Positions 7,878 to 17,223 of a stretch of 64,000 nt of DNA are shown here, in pieces. Each line of letters begins with the position of its first letter. Within the stretch, counting starts at the first letter, position 1. Source of the DNA: Verrucomicrobiota bacterium (GTDB lineage Bacteria > Verrucomicrobiota > Verrucomicrobiia > Limisphaerales > BJHT01); the NCBI GenBank assembly GCA_014193395.1, contig BJHT01000003.1, positions 1-64,000 on the forward strand, given 5' to 3'. Below the pieces are notes generated by a model, which saw nothing but the letters and a program-made list of their open reading frames with translations, had not been told where the DNA came from and did not search any database. Made by a program: the position numbers and the translations under genes.

Positions 7878-10004
7878 ATGCTAATCCTCCGAAAATCGCT
7901 CCGGCGCATCTGTCTGCTCGCAGCGCTCGCCCTGTGTGCCCCCCACCTCTCCGCCGCTCCCAAGCCCCCGCCGCCCGCCCCGCTCACTGCCGACGGCCAG
8001 CGCCATCTCGACAAATACACCGCCCAACTCGCCGCCGCGCAGGCGGAGGTCAACAAGGCCCTGCCGAAGATCGACGAGGGAAAAAAGGCCGCCCTCCAGA
8101 AAGCCCGTGAAGCCCTCAAGGCCGCCGAGTCGCAGGCTAATTCCACGCAGCAATCCCAAGGGAAAATTCAAACCGCCAAAGCCCTGGTCGATCATGCCAA
8201 GGGCAAGTGGCTCGGCGGCGCGGCCAAGGGCATTGCCGCGGCCGAAGCTGCGCTGAAAAAGGCGACCACCGACGCCGAACGCGAAGCGGCGAAGAAGGAT
8301 CTGGCCAAATGGCAGGCGGACAAGGAAGCCGGCCTCAAGGCGCTCGCGGAACGCCAGGCCGCGTTGGACAAGGCCATGCTCGACGCCACAAACGTGACCA
8401 AGGCAAATCAAGCGGCCCAGGCGGCACTGGCCCAGGCCCAAGCCAATGAACTGAAGGCCGCCGAAGCCATCCTCGCCGACCTCCAGCCCATCATCGCCAG
8501 CGACCGACTGGATTCGTCGCTTGTCCGCGCTGCCGTCCTGGCGAAGGCCACGCCGCGCGGGTTGGCGGAGTTCGCGCAGCAGGGCAACGAGCACGCGGCA
8601 CTCGTGGACCAACTCCTGGGCGATGACGCCTTGATGAAACAGATGCTCCTCGCCGGTGGCGCCGACTCCGGCAAATACGGCCCGGCGATGCAGGTTTACA
8701 CGGCCATTCAGAAGGCCAGCCCGAAGGCCCGCGACGGGGTCTTTCAGCGACTGGCGCTCGCTACGGCCCTCGAACACGCTGTGCCGGTCAAGCAGAACAA
8801 CGCCCAGACCGAGACCACCGCGCCGACCATCGTTGATCCTGTGAAGCGTTACCTGCATTACGAGAAGGCCTACCTTGATGGCGAACTCGACCCGGCCTTC
8901 AAAAACTTCTCCGTCTGGGAATATCGGATGGTCGTCGATTGCGATGCGCCCGATTCCATTCTGGCGTGGGGACGCGAGATGCTCCGTAACTACCGGCCCG
9001 ACCATATCTACAATCCAGACTACGGCTGGCGCTATTCGGGAACCGTGCGGACCGAAGTCAAATACGGCTCTGAATGCGTCAAGGACGATCTGCCTCACCT
9101 CAACTCTTATCAAAACATCCCGAAGGATGGCGGGGTCTGCGGCCGGCGCGCATTCTTTGGCCGGTTTATCCTGAAAAGCTTCGGCATCCCAGTGTGGGGC
9201 GTGACCCAGCACGCACATGCGGCCGTGGGGCACTGGACGCCGAAAGCCTGGGTGGTCAATCTCGGCGCGGGCTTTCAACACAGTTGGTGGGACAAGCAGG
9301 AGAGTCCCCGCAGCGGTTCGGACTTCCTGCTGGAGACCCAGGCGCGCACGCAGCCACAGGACTATGTGAAAGTGCTGCGGGCACAGTGGGTCAGCCGCGT
9401 TCTGGGCGAGCAGGAATACAACGATCGCAGGCATGTTGCCGGCGGCTTGTGGAGCAGCATGGCGCATTTTCAAGCCCGCGCGATTGCGACCGCCACCAAG
9501 GCGGTAGCTCTGGGACCGCTCGGCCAGGAGCTTGGTGAAGCGAATGAATCAGAGGACAAGAAAGCAAGGGTCGTCGAGAAGGTGGCCGTGACCGCGGCCG
9601 ACCAGAAACCCGTGGTCGGCAAGGCTGGTGCCATCACCGTCCCGGCGGTGGCTCACACCAAACCGTCAGGACACTTCGCTGCGATGAAAAGCTTCGCGGG
9701 CGGCATGCAATTGCACGCCACCGGTGGCTTCAAAGCCCAGTATGTCATCGACGCGCCGCAGGCCGGCAAATATGCGCTGGCCGCGCAGGTGGCGACGGTG
9801 CATGAGGGGCAGAAATTCCTCTTTGCAGCCAACGACGCCAAGGCCTCGGCGGAGGTTCCGGCACCCTACACCATCGGCCTCTGGCAACCGACCCCGTCCG
9901 TCGAAGTCATGCTAGTCAAGGGCCAGAATGTCCTGAGTGTCGCACTCAAGGAAGGTAGCCGCGGCGTCGCCATCAAAGACTTCACGCTCACCCCCGTGAA
10001 ATAA
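7878..10004 (+). CDS. Exported protein: coiled coil, transglutaminase-like domain, C-terminal beta-sandwich
   Basis: A 708-residue protein with a Sec signal peptide (LLAALALCAPHLSA, cleavage near residue 27). Residues about 40-200 are Ala/Lys/Glu-rich and likely a long coiled coil. The middle (about 310-560) resembles a transglutaminase-like cysteine fold: GGVCGRRAFFG places Cys421, and QHAHAAVGHW gives His445, His447 and His452. The end (about 590-708) looks like a beta-sandwich of the carbohydrate-binding type (GGFKAQYVIDAPQAGKYALA, then VEVMLVKGQNVLSVALKEGS). Such folds act in peptide crosslinking, hydrolysis or deamidation, so a role on cell-wall or host material is possible. A SASA esterase gene follows 78 bp downstream. 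The transglutaminase assignment is moderate. Confidence 0.6.
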   Translation: MLILRKSLRRICLLAALALCAPHLSAAPKPPPPAPLTADGQRHLDKYTAQLAAAQAEVNKALPKIDEGKKAALQKAREALKAAESQANSTQQSQGKIQTAKALVDHAKGKWLGGAAKGIAAAEAALKKATTDAEREAAKKDLAKWQADKEAGLKALAERQAALDKAMLDATNVTKANQAAQAALAQAQANELKAAEAILADLQPIIASDRLDSSLVRAAVLAKATPRGLAEFAQQGNEHAALVDQLLGDDALMKQMLLAGGADSGKYGPAMQVYTAIQKASPKARDGVFQRLALATALEHAVPVKQNNAQTETTAPTIVDPVKRYLHYEKAYLDGELDPAFKNFSVWEYRMVVDCDAPDSILAWGREMLRNYRPDHIYNPDYGWRYSGTVRTEVKYGSECVKDDLPHLNSYQNIPKDGGVCGRRAFFGRFILKSFGIPVWGVTQHAHAAVGHWTPKAWVVNLGAGFQHSWWDKQESPRSGSDFLLETQARTQPQDYVKVLRAQWVSRVLGEQEYNDRRHVAGGLWSSMAHFQARAIATATKAVALGPLGQELGEANESEDKKARVVEKVAVTAADQKPVVGKAGAITVPAVAHTKPSGHFAAMKSFAGGMQLHATGGFKAQYVIDAPQAGKYALAAQVATVHEGQKFLFAANDAKASAEVPAPYTIGLWQPTPSVEVMLVKGQNVLSVALKEGSRGVAIKDFTLTPVK

Positions 10005-10041
10005 CTCCACCAACTCAAATCACAGCCAACCCACTAACCAG

Positions 10042-10067
10042 CTAACTAACTAACTAGCTAACTAACT
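10042..10067. repeat. CTAA tetranucleotide repeat in a leader
   Basis: About six CTAA/CTAG units lie between the transglutaminase-like gene and the esterase gene, ending 15 bp before the ATG. They could vary in number by slippage and change translation initiation, since there is no Shine-Dalgarno sequence here. Confidence 0.4.
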
Positions 10068-10082
10068 TAAAAAACACACACC

Positions 10083-11210
10083 ATGAACCAACACCTCAAA
10101 ACCCGCCGGGCTTTCGCTCGGGAATCCCTCGCCCTCACCGCGCTCGCCTTTTCGCCATTCGGCACTGTCTCCGCGGCGGAATCACCCATCCCGAAACCGG
10201 ACGGCAAGCCCGCCGACATGACCAAGCCCGTCCAGGTCTTCATCCTGCTGGGCCAATCCAACATGGTTGGCCTCGGCAAAGTAAAAGGCGGCGACGGCTC
10301 GCTGGAGTTCGCGGTGAAGGAAAAGAAAAAGTATCCCTACCTCGTGCAGGAGGATGGCAAGTGGACGGAGCGGAAGGACGTCCGCTTTGTGCAGTATATG
10401 TCCGGCAAAGGCCCGTTTAGAAATGAATGGATGACCGTCACGGGCGGCAACCTCGGCCCAGAATACGGACTCGGCCATCCGCTGGGAAATGCGATCGACG
10501 CGCCCGTGATGATTCTCAAGTGCTGCGCCGGCAACCGCGCTCTGGGCTGGGATCTCCTCCTGCCCGGCAGCGAGCGCCGCGAGTTTGTCGCCAAGGACAA
10601 GGCGGGCGTGGAAAAAAAGTTTGTCTATGCCGGCTACAAGGACAAACCCGAGTTCTGGGAAATGGACCCGGCCAAGGGCCTCAAGACCGAACCCGCACCC
10701 TGGCTGGACAAAGCAGGCAAGCCGATCAACTGGTATGCCGGCAAGCAGTGGGACGACGACACCGGCGACGCCAAAAAGGCCCTGGCCGATCTCGAAAAAC
10801 ACTATCCCGGAGCCAAGGGCTACGAGGTTGCCGGATTCTTCTTCTGGCAGGGCGAGCGGGACGCCGGCAACGCCGGCCACGCCGCGCATTACGAGAATAA
10901 CCTCGTGCGTTTCATCAAGGCGGTCCGCAAGGAATTCAACGCCCCCAACGCGAAGTTCGTGCTCGGCACCATGGGCGAGTCCGTCAAAGGCGGCGGCGGC
11001 AACGGCGGCCAGGTCCTCGAAGCCCACCTCGCCGTGGACGGCACCACCGGCAAGTATCCCGAGTTCAAAGGCAACGTCGCCACCATCTACACCAATCCCA
11101 TGGCGCAAGGCGGCAGCGGCAACGGTCACTACGGTGGCAAGGCCGAAGTCTATATGGATGTCGGCGAAGCCATGGGCAAAGCCATGGTTGAGTTGCTGAA
11201 ATCCAAATAG
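10083..11210 (+). CDS. SASA/DUF303 (SGNH) carbohydrate esterase, subtype 1
   Basis: A 375-residue exported hydrolase. The N-terminus has a twin-arginine-like motif (TRRAFARES) before a hydrophobic stretch ending near VSAAE. The SGNH block I motif ILLGQSNMVGLG places the nucleophilic Ser; FFWQGERDAG is the typical central block; NGHYGGKAEVYMD near the end supplies the probable catalytic His. The family (sialate O-acetylesterase-like, PF03629) removes acetyl groups from sugars; the true substrate need not be sialic acid. It is closely similar to the gene at 24138, including the Tat-like leader and the IPKPDGKPADM linker. It probably follows the transglutaminase-like gene in the same transcript. 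Confidence 0.85.
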   Translation: MNQHLKTRRAFARESLALTALAFSPFGTVSAAESPIPKPDGKPADMTKPVQVFILLGQSNMVGLGKVKGGDGSLEFAVKEKKKYPYLVQEDGKWTERKDVRFVQYMSGKGPFRNEWMTVTGGNLGPEYGLGHPLGNAIDAPVMILKCCAGNRALGWDLLLPGSERREFVAKDKAGVEKKFVYAGYKDKPEFWEMDPAKGLKTEPAPWLDKAGKPINWYAGKQWDDDTGDAKKALADLEKHYPGAKGYEVAGFFFWQGERDAGNAGHAAHYENNLVRFIKAVRKEFNAPNAKFVLGTMGESVKGGGGNGGQVLEAHLAVDGTTGKYPEFKGNVATIYTNPMAQGGSGNGHYGGKAEVYMDVGEAMGKAMVELLKSK

Positions 11211-11250
11211 CCCTGCGCAAGAAGGCATGGCACTTATCCGCGTTGTTGAG

Positions 11251-11288
11251 AGCCGGGTCATTGACCGTCGGGGGTTGGTGGCCCGGCT
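11251..11288 (+). terminator. Possible terminator hairpin after the esterase gene
   Basis: AGCCGGG (11251-11257) can pair with CCCGGCT (11282-11288), followed by a short T-rich stretch (TTGCTTTC). The loop is long (24 nt) and the T run weak, so this is a tentative transcription end between the esterase and the oxidoreductase gene. Confidence 0.25.
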
Positions 11289-11375
11289 TTGCTTTCTCCG
11301 CGTCTGTTTTCATGATTGCCATCCGCTCTCGGCTGGCTGTGGGCAATTCCGCCAGGCGAGCCGCGACAACCAGTG

Positions 11376-12932
11376 ATGAATCACTCTGCGAAAACCCAAG
11401 ACGCCATCATTGTCGGTGGCGGGCACAACGGACTGGTGGCTGCGACTTATCTCGCCAAGGCCGGGAAATCCGTTCTCCTGCTCGAAGCACGCGACGAATC
11501 CGGCGGGGCCACCACGAGCGTAAAACCCTTTCCCGAATACGAGGCGCGGCTTTCCCGGTATTCCTATCTGGTCTCACTGTTGCCGGATCAGATCGTGTCT
11601 GACTTGGGCATAACCTTCAAAACGCTCGGACGTCCCATCGCTTCCTACACGCCGTATCACCGCGATGGCCGGGAGGATGGGCTTTTAGTTTCGGCGGATT
11701 GGGATGAACCAACCGCGCGTAGTTTCCAACGCCTCACTGGCTCGGACAAGGAAGGCCGTGCCTGGCGCGAGTTTTACGGAGAGATCGCTGAACTGGCCCA
11801 CCGCCTCGCCCCTTCGATGCTCCAACCGCTCAAGCACGCCGCGGAACTCAAGGCCGAGATGGAATTGCCCGAGGTGTGGCGCAACCTGATGGAAGTTCCC
11901 ATTGGCCAAGTTATCCGCGAACGCTTCAGCGACGACCTCGTGCGCGGCGTGGTGCTGACCGACGCGCTGATTGGCACCTTCGTTCCGGCGGATGACATGC
12001 AGGCGAACCGCTGCTTCCTCTATCACCTCATCGGCAACGGTACCGGACAGTGGCGCGTGCCGCAGGGTGGCATGGGCGCTTTGGTACAAGAGTTACTCCG
12101 CGTCGCGACCTCAGCGGGTGTGGAGATCAAACTCCACTCCAAGGTCGTCGCGCTGGAGAGCGGCCCCGGGGGCGTACGTGTGGAAACGGAGGCCGGCCAT
12201 AGTTATGCCGCGAAAGACCTTCTCTTCGCCGCCGCGCCGCAACATCTCGCCCGTCTGCGCGGGCAACCCGAGCCCAAGTCTCTCGAAGGATCGCAGTTGA
12301 AAATCAACATGCTGCTCACGCGCCTGCCGCGGCTCAAATCCGGCATGGACCCGCGCCTCGCCTTCGCCGGGACATTTCATGCCAATGAGAGCTTTACCCA
12401 ATTTGAAACCGCATACACTCGCGCCCGCGGGGGAGAAATGCCGCTGCCGCTGCCGCTGGAGATGTATTGTCACACCTTGACTGATCCCACGATCTTATCT
12501 CCCGAACTCATCGCGAAGGGTTTTCATACTCTGACCCTTTTCGGCCTGCACACTCCGGCGAAGCTCTTCGATGCTGATCCTGAAACTGCCAGGGCACTGG
12601 CCAAAGAGCGCGCGCTCGCCAGCTTGAACGAATACCTCGTCGATCCCATCGAATCCGTCCTCGCCCCCTGCCGCGATGGCTCTCTCGCGATTGAAGTAAA
12701 ATCACCGCTCGATTTGGAGAAGGACATCTCCCTGCCGCGCGGCAACATCTTCCACCGCGATCTGGATTTCCCCTTTCTCGACGACGAAGCAGGCGCAGAA
12801 GACCGGCAACTCTGGGGCGCGGAAACGGACGACCCGCACATCTATCTCGCCGGAGCCGGAGCGCGTCGCGGCGGCGGTGTCAGCGGCATTGCCGGCCACA
12901 ATGCCGCGATGGCGGTGTTGGCAAGAGCCTAG
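11376..12932 (+). CDS. FAD-dependent phytoene-desaturase-like oxidoreductase
   Basis: A 518-residue flavoprotein of the CrtI/PYROXD2-like amine oxidase superfamily. The Rossmann FAD motif IIVGGGHNGLVAATYLAKAG lies at about residues 10-29, followed by the ribose-binding Glu in LLLEARDESGG. The C-terminal PHIYLAGAGARRGGGVSG is the typical second FAD-contact motif. There is no signal peptide, so it is one of few cytoplasmic enzymes in the island. ATG at 11376 is chosen because it places the FAD motif near the N-terminus; the longer frame from 11316 adds unlikely sequence. The substrate is unknown: family members oxidise carotenoids, polyenes or amines, and no carotenoid genes are nearby. Confidence 0.8.
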   Translation: MNHSAKTQDAIIVGGGHNGLVAATYLAKAGKSVLLLEARDESGGATTSVKPFPEYEARLSRYSYLVSLLPDQIVSDLGITFKTLGRPIASYTPYHRDGREDGLLVSADWDEPTARSFQRLTGSDKEGRAWREFYGEIAELAHRLAPSMLQPLKHAAELKAEMELPEVWRNLMEVPIGQVIRERFSDDLVRGVVLTDALIGTFVPADDMQANRCFLYHLIGNGTGQWRVPQGGMGALVQELLRVATSAGVEIKLHSKVVALESGPGGVRVETEAGHSYAAKDLLFAAAPQHLARLRGQPEPKSLEGSQLKINMLLTRLPRLKSGMDPRLAFAGTFHANESFTQFETAYTRARGGEMPLPLPLEMYCHTLTDPTILSPELIAKGFHTLTLFGLHTPAKLFDADPETARALAKERALASLNEYLVDPIESVLAPCRDGSLAIEVKSPLDLEKDISLPRGNIFHRDLDFPFLDDEAGAEDRQLWGAETDDPHIYLAGAGARRGGGVSGIAGHNAAMAVLARA

Positions 12933-12953
12933 GCACGACCCAACATACAGACG

Positions 12954-13919
12954 ATGAATTGCCACCCTCGAAGATTGCGCATCCCGGTGCGTTTGCTCTC
13001 CGCCGTCATGACAGCGCTGACGCTGGCTTTCGCGCTGCTCCCTTCCCATGCCCAACCGACCCAGCCCACGCCGCCCAAGAGTCCCGAGCTCCCGGCCGCG
13101 GCCAAGCCACCCTCCGACCTCAAGTTCATCGACCCACACGTGCATGCCATGTCTGTCACCCCGCTCGGCCTGGGCGCAGTGGCAACCTGGATGGAGCAAC
13201 GCAACGTCGAGCGTTGCATCGTCAGTCCGCTCAATCATAAAGGTTCGCGGCCCAAGACCGAAGAGGAACGCCGGACGATGCTCGACAACTTTCGTCCCTA
13301 CCAAGGCCGAATCTACCGCATGACCATCATCGAACCCGACGAAGTCCAGACCGTCGATGAGGCCGTCGGCATTTTGAAACGCGAGATCGCCGATGGTGCG
13401 ATCGGCTTCGGCGAGCACTACGGCGTGGGCCTGATGTTCGACGATCCGAAGAACCTCCGGCTCTACGAAGCCTGCGAGAAAGTCGGCCTGCCCGTCATGT
13501 TTCACATCGATCAGAACAAGAACATGGTGGAAGCCGGAATGGCGCGCGTGGACCGCGTGCTCAAGCTGTTTCCCAAGTGCAACCTCGTCGCCCATGCCTA
13601 CTGGTGGCGGCAGCTTGGCAACGGTGCCTGCGACCGCCAGCTCCAGGAGCACCCAAACCTTTACGCCGACATGTCAGGCCATGTCGTCGTGAGTGTGCTC
13701 AGCCGCGACCGCAAATACGCCCGTGAATTCCTTATCCGCAATCAGGACAAGATCCTGTGGGCCACCGACGAAGGCTGGTGGTCCTTCGGCAACAAAGATC
13801 GGCAAATGAACCAGCACTACACCTTTCTCGAGGAACTCGGCCTCCCTGACGAAGTCCGCCGCAAGATATACCGGGGCAACGCAGAGAAGGTTTACCGACT
13901 CAAACCGCCCGGCAAGTAA
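12954..13919 (+). CDS. Exported amidohydrolase (Amidohydro_2 family)
   Basis: A 321-residue TIM-barrel metal hydrolase with an N-terminal hydrophobic signal (VMTALTLAFALLPSHA). FIDPHVHAM gives the HxH metal pair, VMFHIDQNK and NLVAHAYWW supply later His ligands, and ILWATDEGWW carries the catalytic Asp. This family includes lactonases, decarboxylases and hydrolases. It is not a close relative of the two amidohydrolases at 18654 and 42542, differing throughout, so it is a separate subfamily. It lies 22 bp after the FAD oxidoreductase and 60 bp before a zinc-peptidase-like gene, probably in one transcript. Confidence 0.8.
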   Translation: MNCHPRRLRIPVRLLSAVMTALTLAFALLPSHAQPTQPTPPKSPELPAAAKPPSDLKFIDPHVHAMSVTPLGLGAVATWMEQRNVERCIVSPLNHKGSRPKTEEERRTMLDNFRPYQGRIYRMTIIEPDEVQTVDEAVGILKREIADGAIGFGEHYGVGLMFDDPKNLRLYEACEKVGLPVMFHIDQNKNMVEAGMARVDRVLKLFPKCNLVAHAYWWRQLGNGACDRQLQEHPNLYADMSGHVVVSVLSRDRKYAREFLIRNQDKILWATDEGWWSFGNKDRQMNQHYTFLEELGLPDEVRRKIYRGNAEKVYRLKPPGK

Positions 13920-13979
13920 CCGTCGCCTTCCGCCACCTTCGAGAAACGCCTGCGCGCAATTGCTGACCCGACAAAGCCC

Positions 13980-14717
13980 ATGAAATACCTGCTGACCCTC
14001 GTCGCATTGCTCTGCCTCCCCGCATTCGCGGCGGAGAAAAAGCCGCTGCCCATGGCGCACACCAACCGAAACCTCGATGGCTGGACGGTCCGCGTGGATG
14101 AACGCCTGCTGCAAGGCGAATACGCGGCCCGCGGCGGACGCGCCCTCAAATTGCTCGAATCTCGGCTGGTGGCCGTAGCCTTCGTCGTGCCGGAGAAGGC
14201 GCTGGCCAAGCTGCGCACTATTACCATCCAGCTTGATCTGAACTACGGAGACCTCATCCCCATGCAGTATCATCCCGATGCCGGCTGGCTGCGGGAAAAC
14301 GGCTACAGCGAGAAGCTCGCGGAGTGTGTCCACATTCCCAACCTCGCGGATTTCCTCGAACCGCAGGGCATTCACGGCCAACCGTGGGTCGTGCTGCATG
14401 AACTGGCGCACGGCTTTCATGACCAAGTGCTCGGCTCCGACGAGCCGCGCGTGACGGCGGCATGGAAGAAGTTTCGCGACAGCGGCAAATATAAGTCCGT
14501 CCTGCACGTCTCCGGGAAAATGCGCGAACACTACGGAGTCACGGACAAGGCGGAGTTCTTCGCCGAACTCACCGAAGCCTACTTCGGCTCGAATGACTTC
14601 TACCCGTTCGTCGCCGGCGAACTGAAGCAGGCCGAACCGGAAATCTTCGCGCTGCTCGCCGACATCTGGGGTCCGCTGCCCGGGTCCGCACCATCCAAGT
14701 CCAAAGCCAAACCATGA
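13980..14717 (+). CDS. Exported zinc metallopeptidase-like protein (HELAH)
   Basis: A 245-residue protein with a Sec signal peptide (MKYLLTLVALLCLPAFAA). VLHELAHGFHD carries the HExxH zinc motif at His140-Glu141-His144, and the downstream AEFFAELTEAYFGSNDFYPF supplies a probable glutamate third ligand, the arrangement of gluzincins related to the anthrax-lethal-factor-like (ATLF) fold. Earlier residues form a small domain with no motif I recognise. The last four bases overlap the start of the haem-motif protein gene (ATGA), so the two are probably translationally coupled. Substrate unknown; protein or peptide processing at the cell surface is an inference. Confidence 0.65.
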   Translation: MKYLLTLVALLCLPAFAAEKKPLPMAHTNRNLDGWTVRVDERLLQGEYAARGGRALKLLESRLVAVAFVVPEKALAKLRTITIQLDLNYGDLIPMQYHPDAGWLRENGYSEKLAECVHIPNLADFLEPQGIHGQPWVVLHELAHGFHDQVLGSDEPRVTAAWKKFRDSGKYKSVLHVSGKMREHYGVTDKAEFFAELTEAYFGSNDFYPFVAGELKQAEPEIFALLADIWGPLPGSAPSKSKAKP

Positions 14718-17188
14718 AACGCATCCTCGCTTCAGTGATCGGAGTTATCGCCGCCCTCGCCCAAGCTGCGGGCGAGGGACCCGATGCGAACCCACTTTCG
14801 GTTCCCCAGCCCGTGCAGGGAGTCTTGCGCACCTATTGCTACGGCTGCCATGGCGAAAAGAAGAGCAAGGGTCAGGTGCGCCTGGATACCATCTCCTCGT
14901 TGGATTCGAAAGTGCGGCTGGACCTGATGAACAGGCTCCAGGAGCAGATTCACTTCACCGAGATGCCGCCCGAGGATGAGAAACAGCCGAATCCCTCCGA
15001 GCGCAAGCTGCTCGCCGATTGGGTGCGGGGCGAACTGGTGAAGTCCAACGCGCCCTTGATCGAGGACAAGCTGCGTTACCCCGATTACGGCAATTACGTC
15101 GATCACAACCGGCTTTTCAGCGGCACGATCAAGGACAAGCCTTACACCCCCGCGCGGCGCTGGCTGGTGAGTCCGCAGATTTTTCAGGACCGGGTCGTCG
15201 ATGTCTTCAAACCCGAGGACAAGGCGCGGGAAAAGATCAAGCACAGCCTCTACGGAGTGACTGTTCCGTTTGTCTTGCCGGATCGTGCCGGCGTTCGCGA
15301 CTACGCCATCACGCCGCTCGACGGCGGGCATCTGCTGGTGATGCTCGCCAACGCAGATTGGATCTCCCAAAAGCAGCTCAGGTCCGCCCGGGTCAGGAAG
15401 GGAGAACTCAAGGCCGATCAATTTGAGAACCCAAAGGACAAATTCTCTCCCGCCACCTCGCCAGCCTTTGAGGCGATCGTCCTCAACCAATCAAAACCGG
15501 CGGACAATGCCATTATCGCCGCCATCCAGGCTCAGTTTGACTGTGTGCTCCAGCGGCCGGCCAACCCCAAGGAATTGGAGAAATATCTGGCGTTGGCCCG
15601 CTCCGCCATTGAGCTGGCCGGCAACACCGAGGGACTGCGTCAACTGCTCGTCGCCGTTCTGTTGGAGTCAGAGTTTCTTTATCGCCTCGAGTTTGGCGAA
15701 GGCGCGACGGATGCCTACGGCAGAAAGCTGCTGTCGCCACGCGAGGCCAGTTACGCCATTTCCTATGCCTTGGGGGATCGCAGCCCGGATCCCACGCTCG
15801 TGAAGGCTGCCGCAGAGGGGCGACTGAACAGCAAAGAGGATTACCAGCGGGAAGTGCTGCGGCTGCTTGCCGATGAGAACTACTACCGGGGCGTGATTGA
15901 CCCGACGCTGAACGATTCCGGGGTCGTTTCCCATCCGAAGATCATCCGCTTTTTTCGCGAGTTCTTCGGCTACCCGAATGCGGTGAAGGTGTTTAAAGAC
16001 AGCAAGCGCAGCGGCGGCTACTACCTCAATCCGGGGCGCGGCAGCAGTGGAACACCCGGCCGCCTGATCGTGGAAGCCGACCGGATCGTGGACCTCTATC
16101 TCAAGCAGGATCGGAATGTGTTCGCGAACCTGCTCACCACGGATCAATTCTTCATGTATCACAATGTGGACAACGAGAAAGGCCTGAAGATCATCGCCGG
16201 CTGGCGGGAACTCTACGAAACGCTCAAGGACACGGACTGGCGAAGGAACCCGGAGAAGGTGTTCGCCGAGCATCAGGAACTGTGCAAGAAGCACAATATT
16301 GATCTCGGAAAACGGACCCATTCCAACGATCTGCAACGCGTCATGGAGTATTTCTCCTTCACGTTTGGCAAAGGCAACACGCCCTTCACCACGTTTCCCT
16401 GGGCACACGGTTCCAACTTCAAATATTCAGAAAGCTACAGCCTCGGCGGATCACCAGGGTCGGCTTTTCGCGGCAGTGAGAACTACGACGAGAAACACAA
16501 TTTGAATTATCCGGTGGTTCAGCCGTTCAAGCTGGCAAATCATACGGGCCTGCTCACCCACCCCGCCTGGTTGATAGCCCACTCGTCCAACTTCCACACC
16601 GACCCCATCCGGCGTGGGCGCTGGATTCAGGAAAAGCTTCTCGCAGGCCGCGTGCCCGATGTCCCAATCACCGTGGATGCCAAAATCCCCGAATCTCCCC
16701 ACATGACTCTCCGGGAACGCGTCGAATCCGTGACCGGCCCGGCTCAGGAGGCGTGCTGGAAATGCCATCAGCGGATGAACCCGCTCGGCTATCCCTTTGA
16801 GAAGTTCGATGATTTTGGACGCTTTCGGGCGGATGAGCCTTTGGAGAACCCGGAAAACCTCCTCACAAAAGCCCGGCGCGAAAACGACGCCGACACCTAC
16901 AAAACCAAACGGGTTAATACCATTGGCAGCCTCCTGGGCACCGGCAATTCCAAGCTGGATGGCCCCGTCACTGACGCCTTCGACATGATCGCCAGGCTCG
17001 CCCAATCCGATCGGGTTCGCCAGTCCATCATCCGGCATGCGTTCCGCTTTTACATGGGGCGCAATGAACTGCTGTCCGATTCACAGACGCTCCTCGCTGC
17101 CGACAAGGCCTATCTCGAAAGCGGCGGCAGTTTCAAGGCCGTGATTTTTTCCCTGCTCACGTCCGACTCGTTTTTGTATCGCAAGTAA
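14714..17188 (+). CDS. Haem-motif PSCyt/PSD protein (DUF1592/1588/1585 type), module copy A
   Basis: An 824-residue exported protein with a signal peptide ending near residue 19. It follows the planctomycete-cytochrome architecture: an N-terminal haem c motif CYGCH (about residues 43-47; PSCyt1-like), the central segment NTEGLRQLLVAVLLESEFLYR (PSD5/DUF1595-like), SPREASYAISYALGDRSPD to FFREFFGYP (PSD4/DUF1592), then THPAWLIAHS with a second haem motif CWKCH (PSCyt3/DUF1588), and the PSD2/DUF1585 end HAFRFYMGRNE to LLTSDSFLYRK. The family's biochemical function is unknown; covalent haem c suggests periplasmic electron transfer. The gene at 33248 is a full-length paralogue. A DUF1552 gene follows after 35 bp, the usual pairing. 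Confidence 0.85.
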   Translation: MKRILASVIGVIAALAQAAGEGPDANPLSVPQPVQGVLRTYCYGCHGEKKSKGQVRLDTISSLDSKVRLDLMNRLQEQIHFTEMPPEDEKQPNPSERKLLADWVRGELVKSNAPLIEDKLRYPDYGNYVDHNRLFSGTIKDKPYTPARRWLVSPQIFQDRVVDVFKPEDKAREKIKHSLYGVTVPFVLPDRAGVRDYAITPLDGGHLLVMLANADWISQKQLRSARVRKGELKADQFENPKDKFSPATSPAFEAIVLNQSKPADNAIIAAIQAQFDCVLQRPANPKELEKYLALARSAIELAGNTEGLRQLLVAVLLESEFLYRLEFGEGATDAYGRKLLSPREASYAISYALGDRSPDPTLVKAAAEGRLNSKEDYQREVLRLLADENYYRGVIDPTLNDSGVVSHPKIIRFFREFFGYPNAVKVFKDSKRSGGYYLNPGRGSSGTPGRLIVEADRIVDLYLKQDRNVFANLLTTDQFFMYHNVDNEKGLKIIAGWRELYETLKDTDWRRNPEKVFAEHQELCKKHNIDLGKRTHSNDLQRVMEYFSFTFGKGNTPFTTFPWAHGSNFKYSESYSLGGSPGSAFRGSENYDEKHNLNYPVVQPFKLANHTGLLTHPAWLIAHSSNFHTDPIRRGRWIQEKLLAGRVPDVPITVDAKIPESPHMTLRERVESVTGPAQEACWKCHQRMNPLGYPFEKFDDFGRFRADEPLENPENLLTKARRENDADTYKTKRVNTIGSLLGTGNSKLDGPVTDAFDMIARLAQSDRVRQSIIRHAFRFYMGRNELLSDSQTLLAADKAYLESGGSFKAVIFSLLTSDSFLYRK

Positions 17189-17223
17189 AACCAACCAACA
17201 GATTTACCATCACGAACACCATC

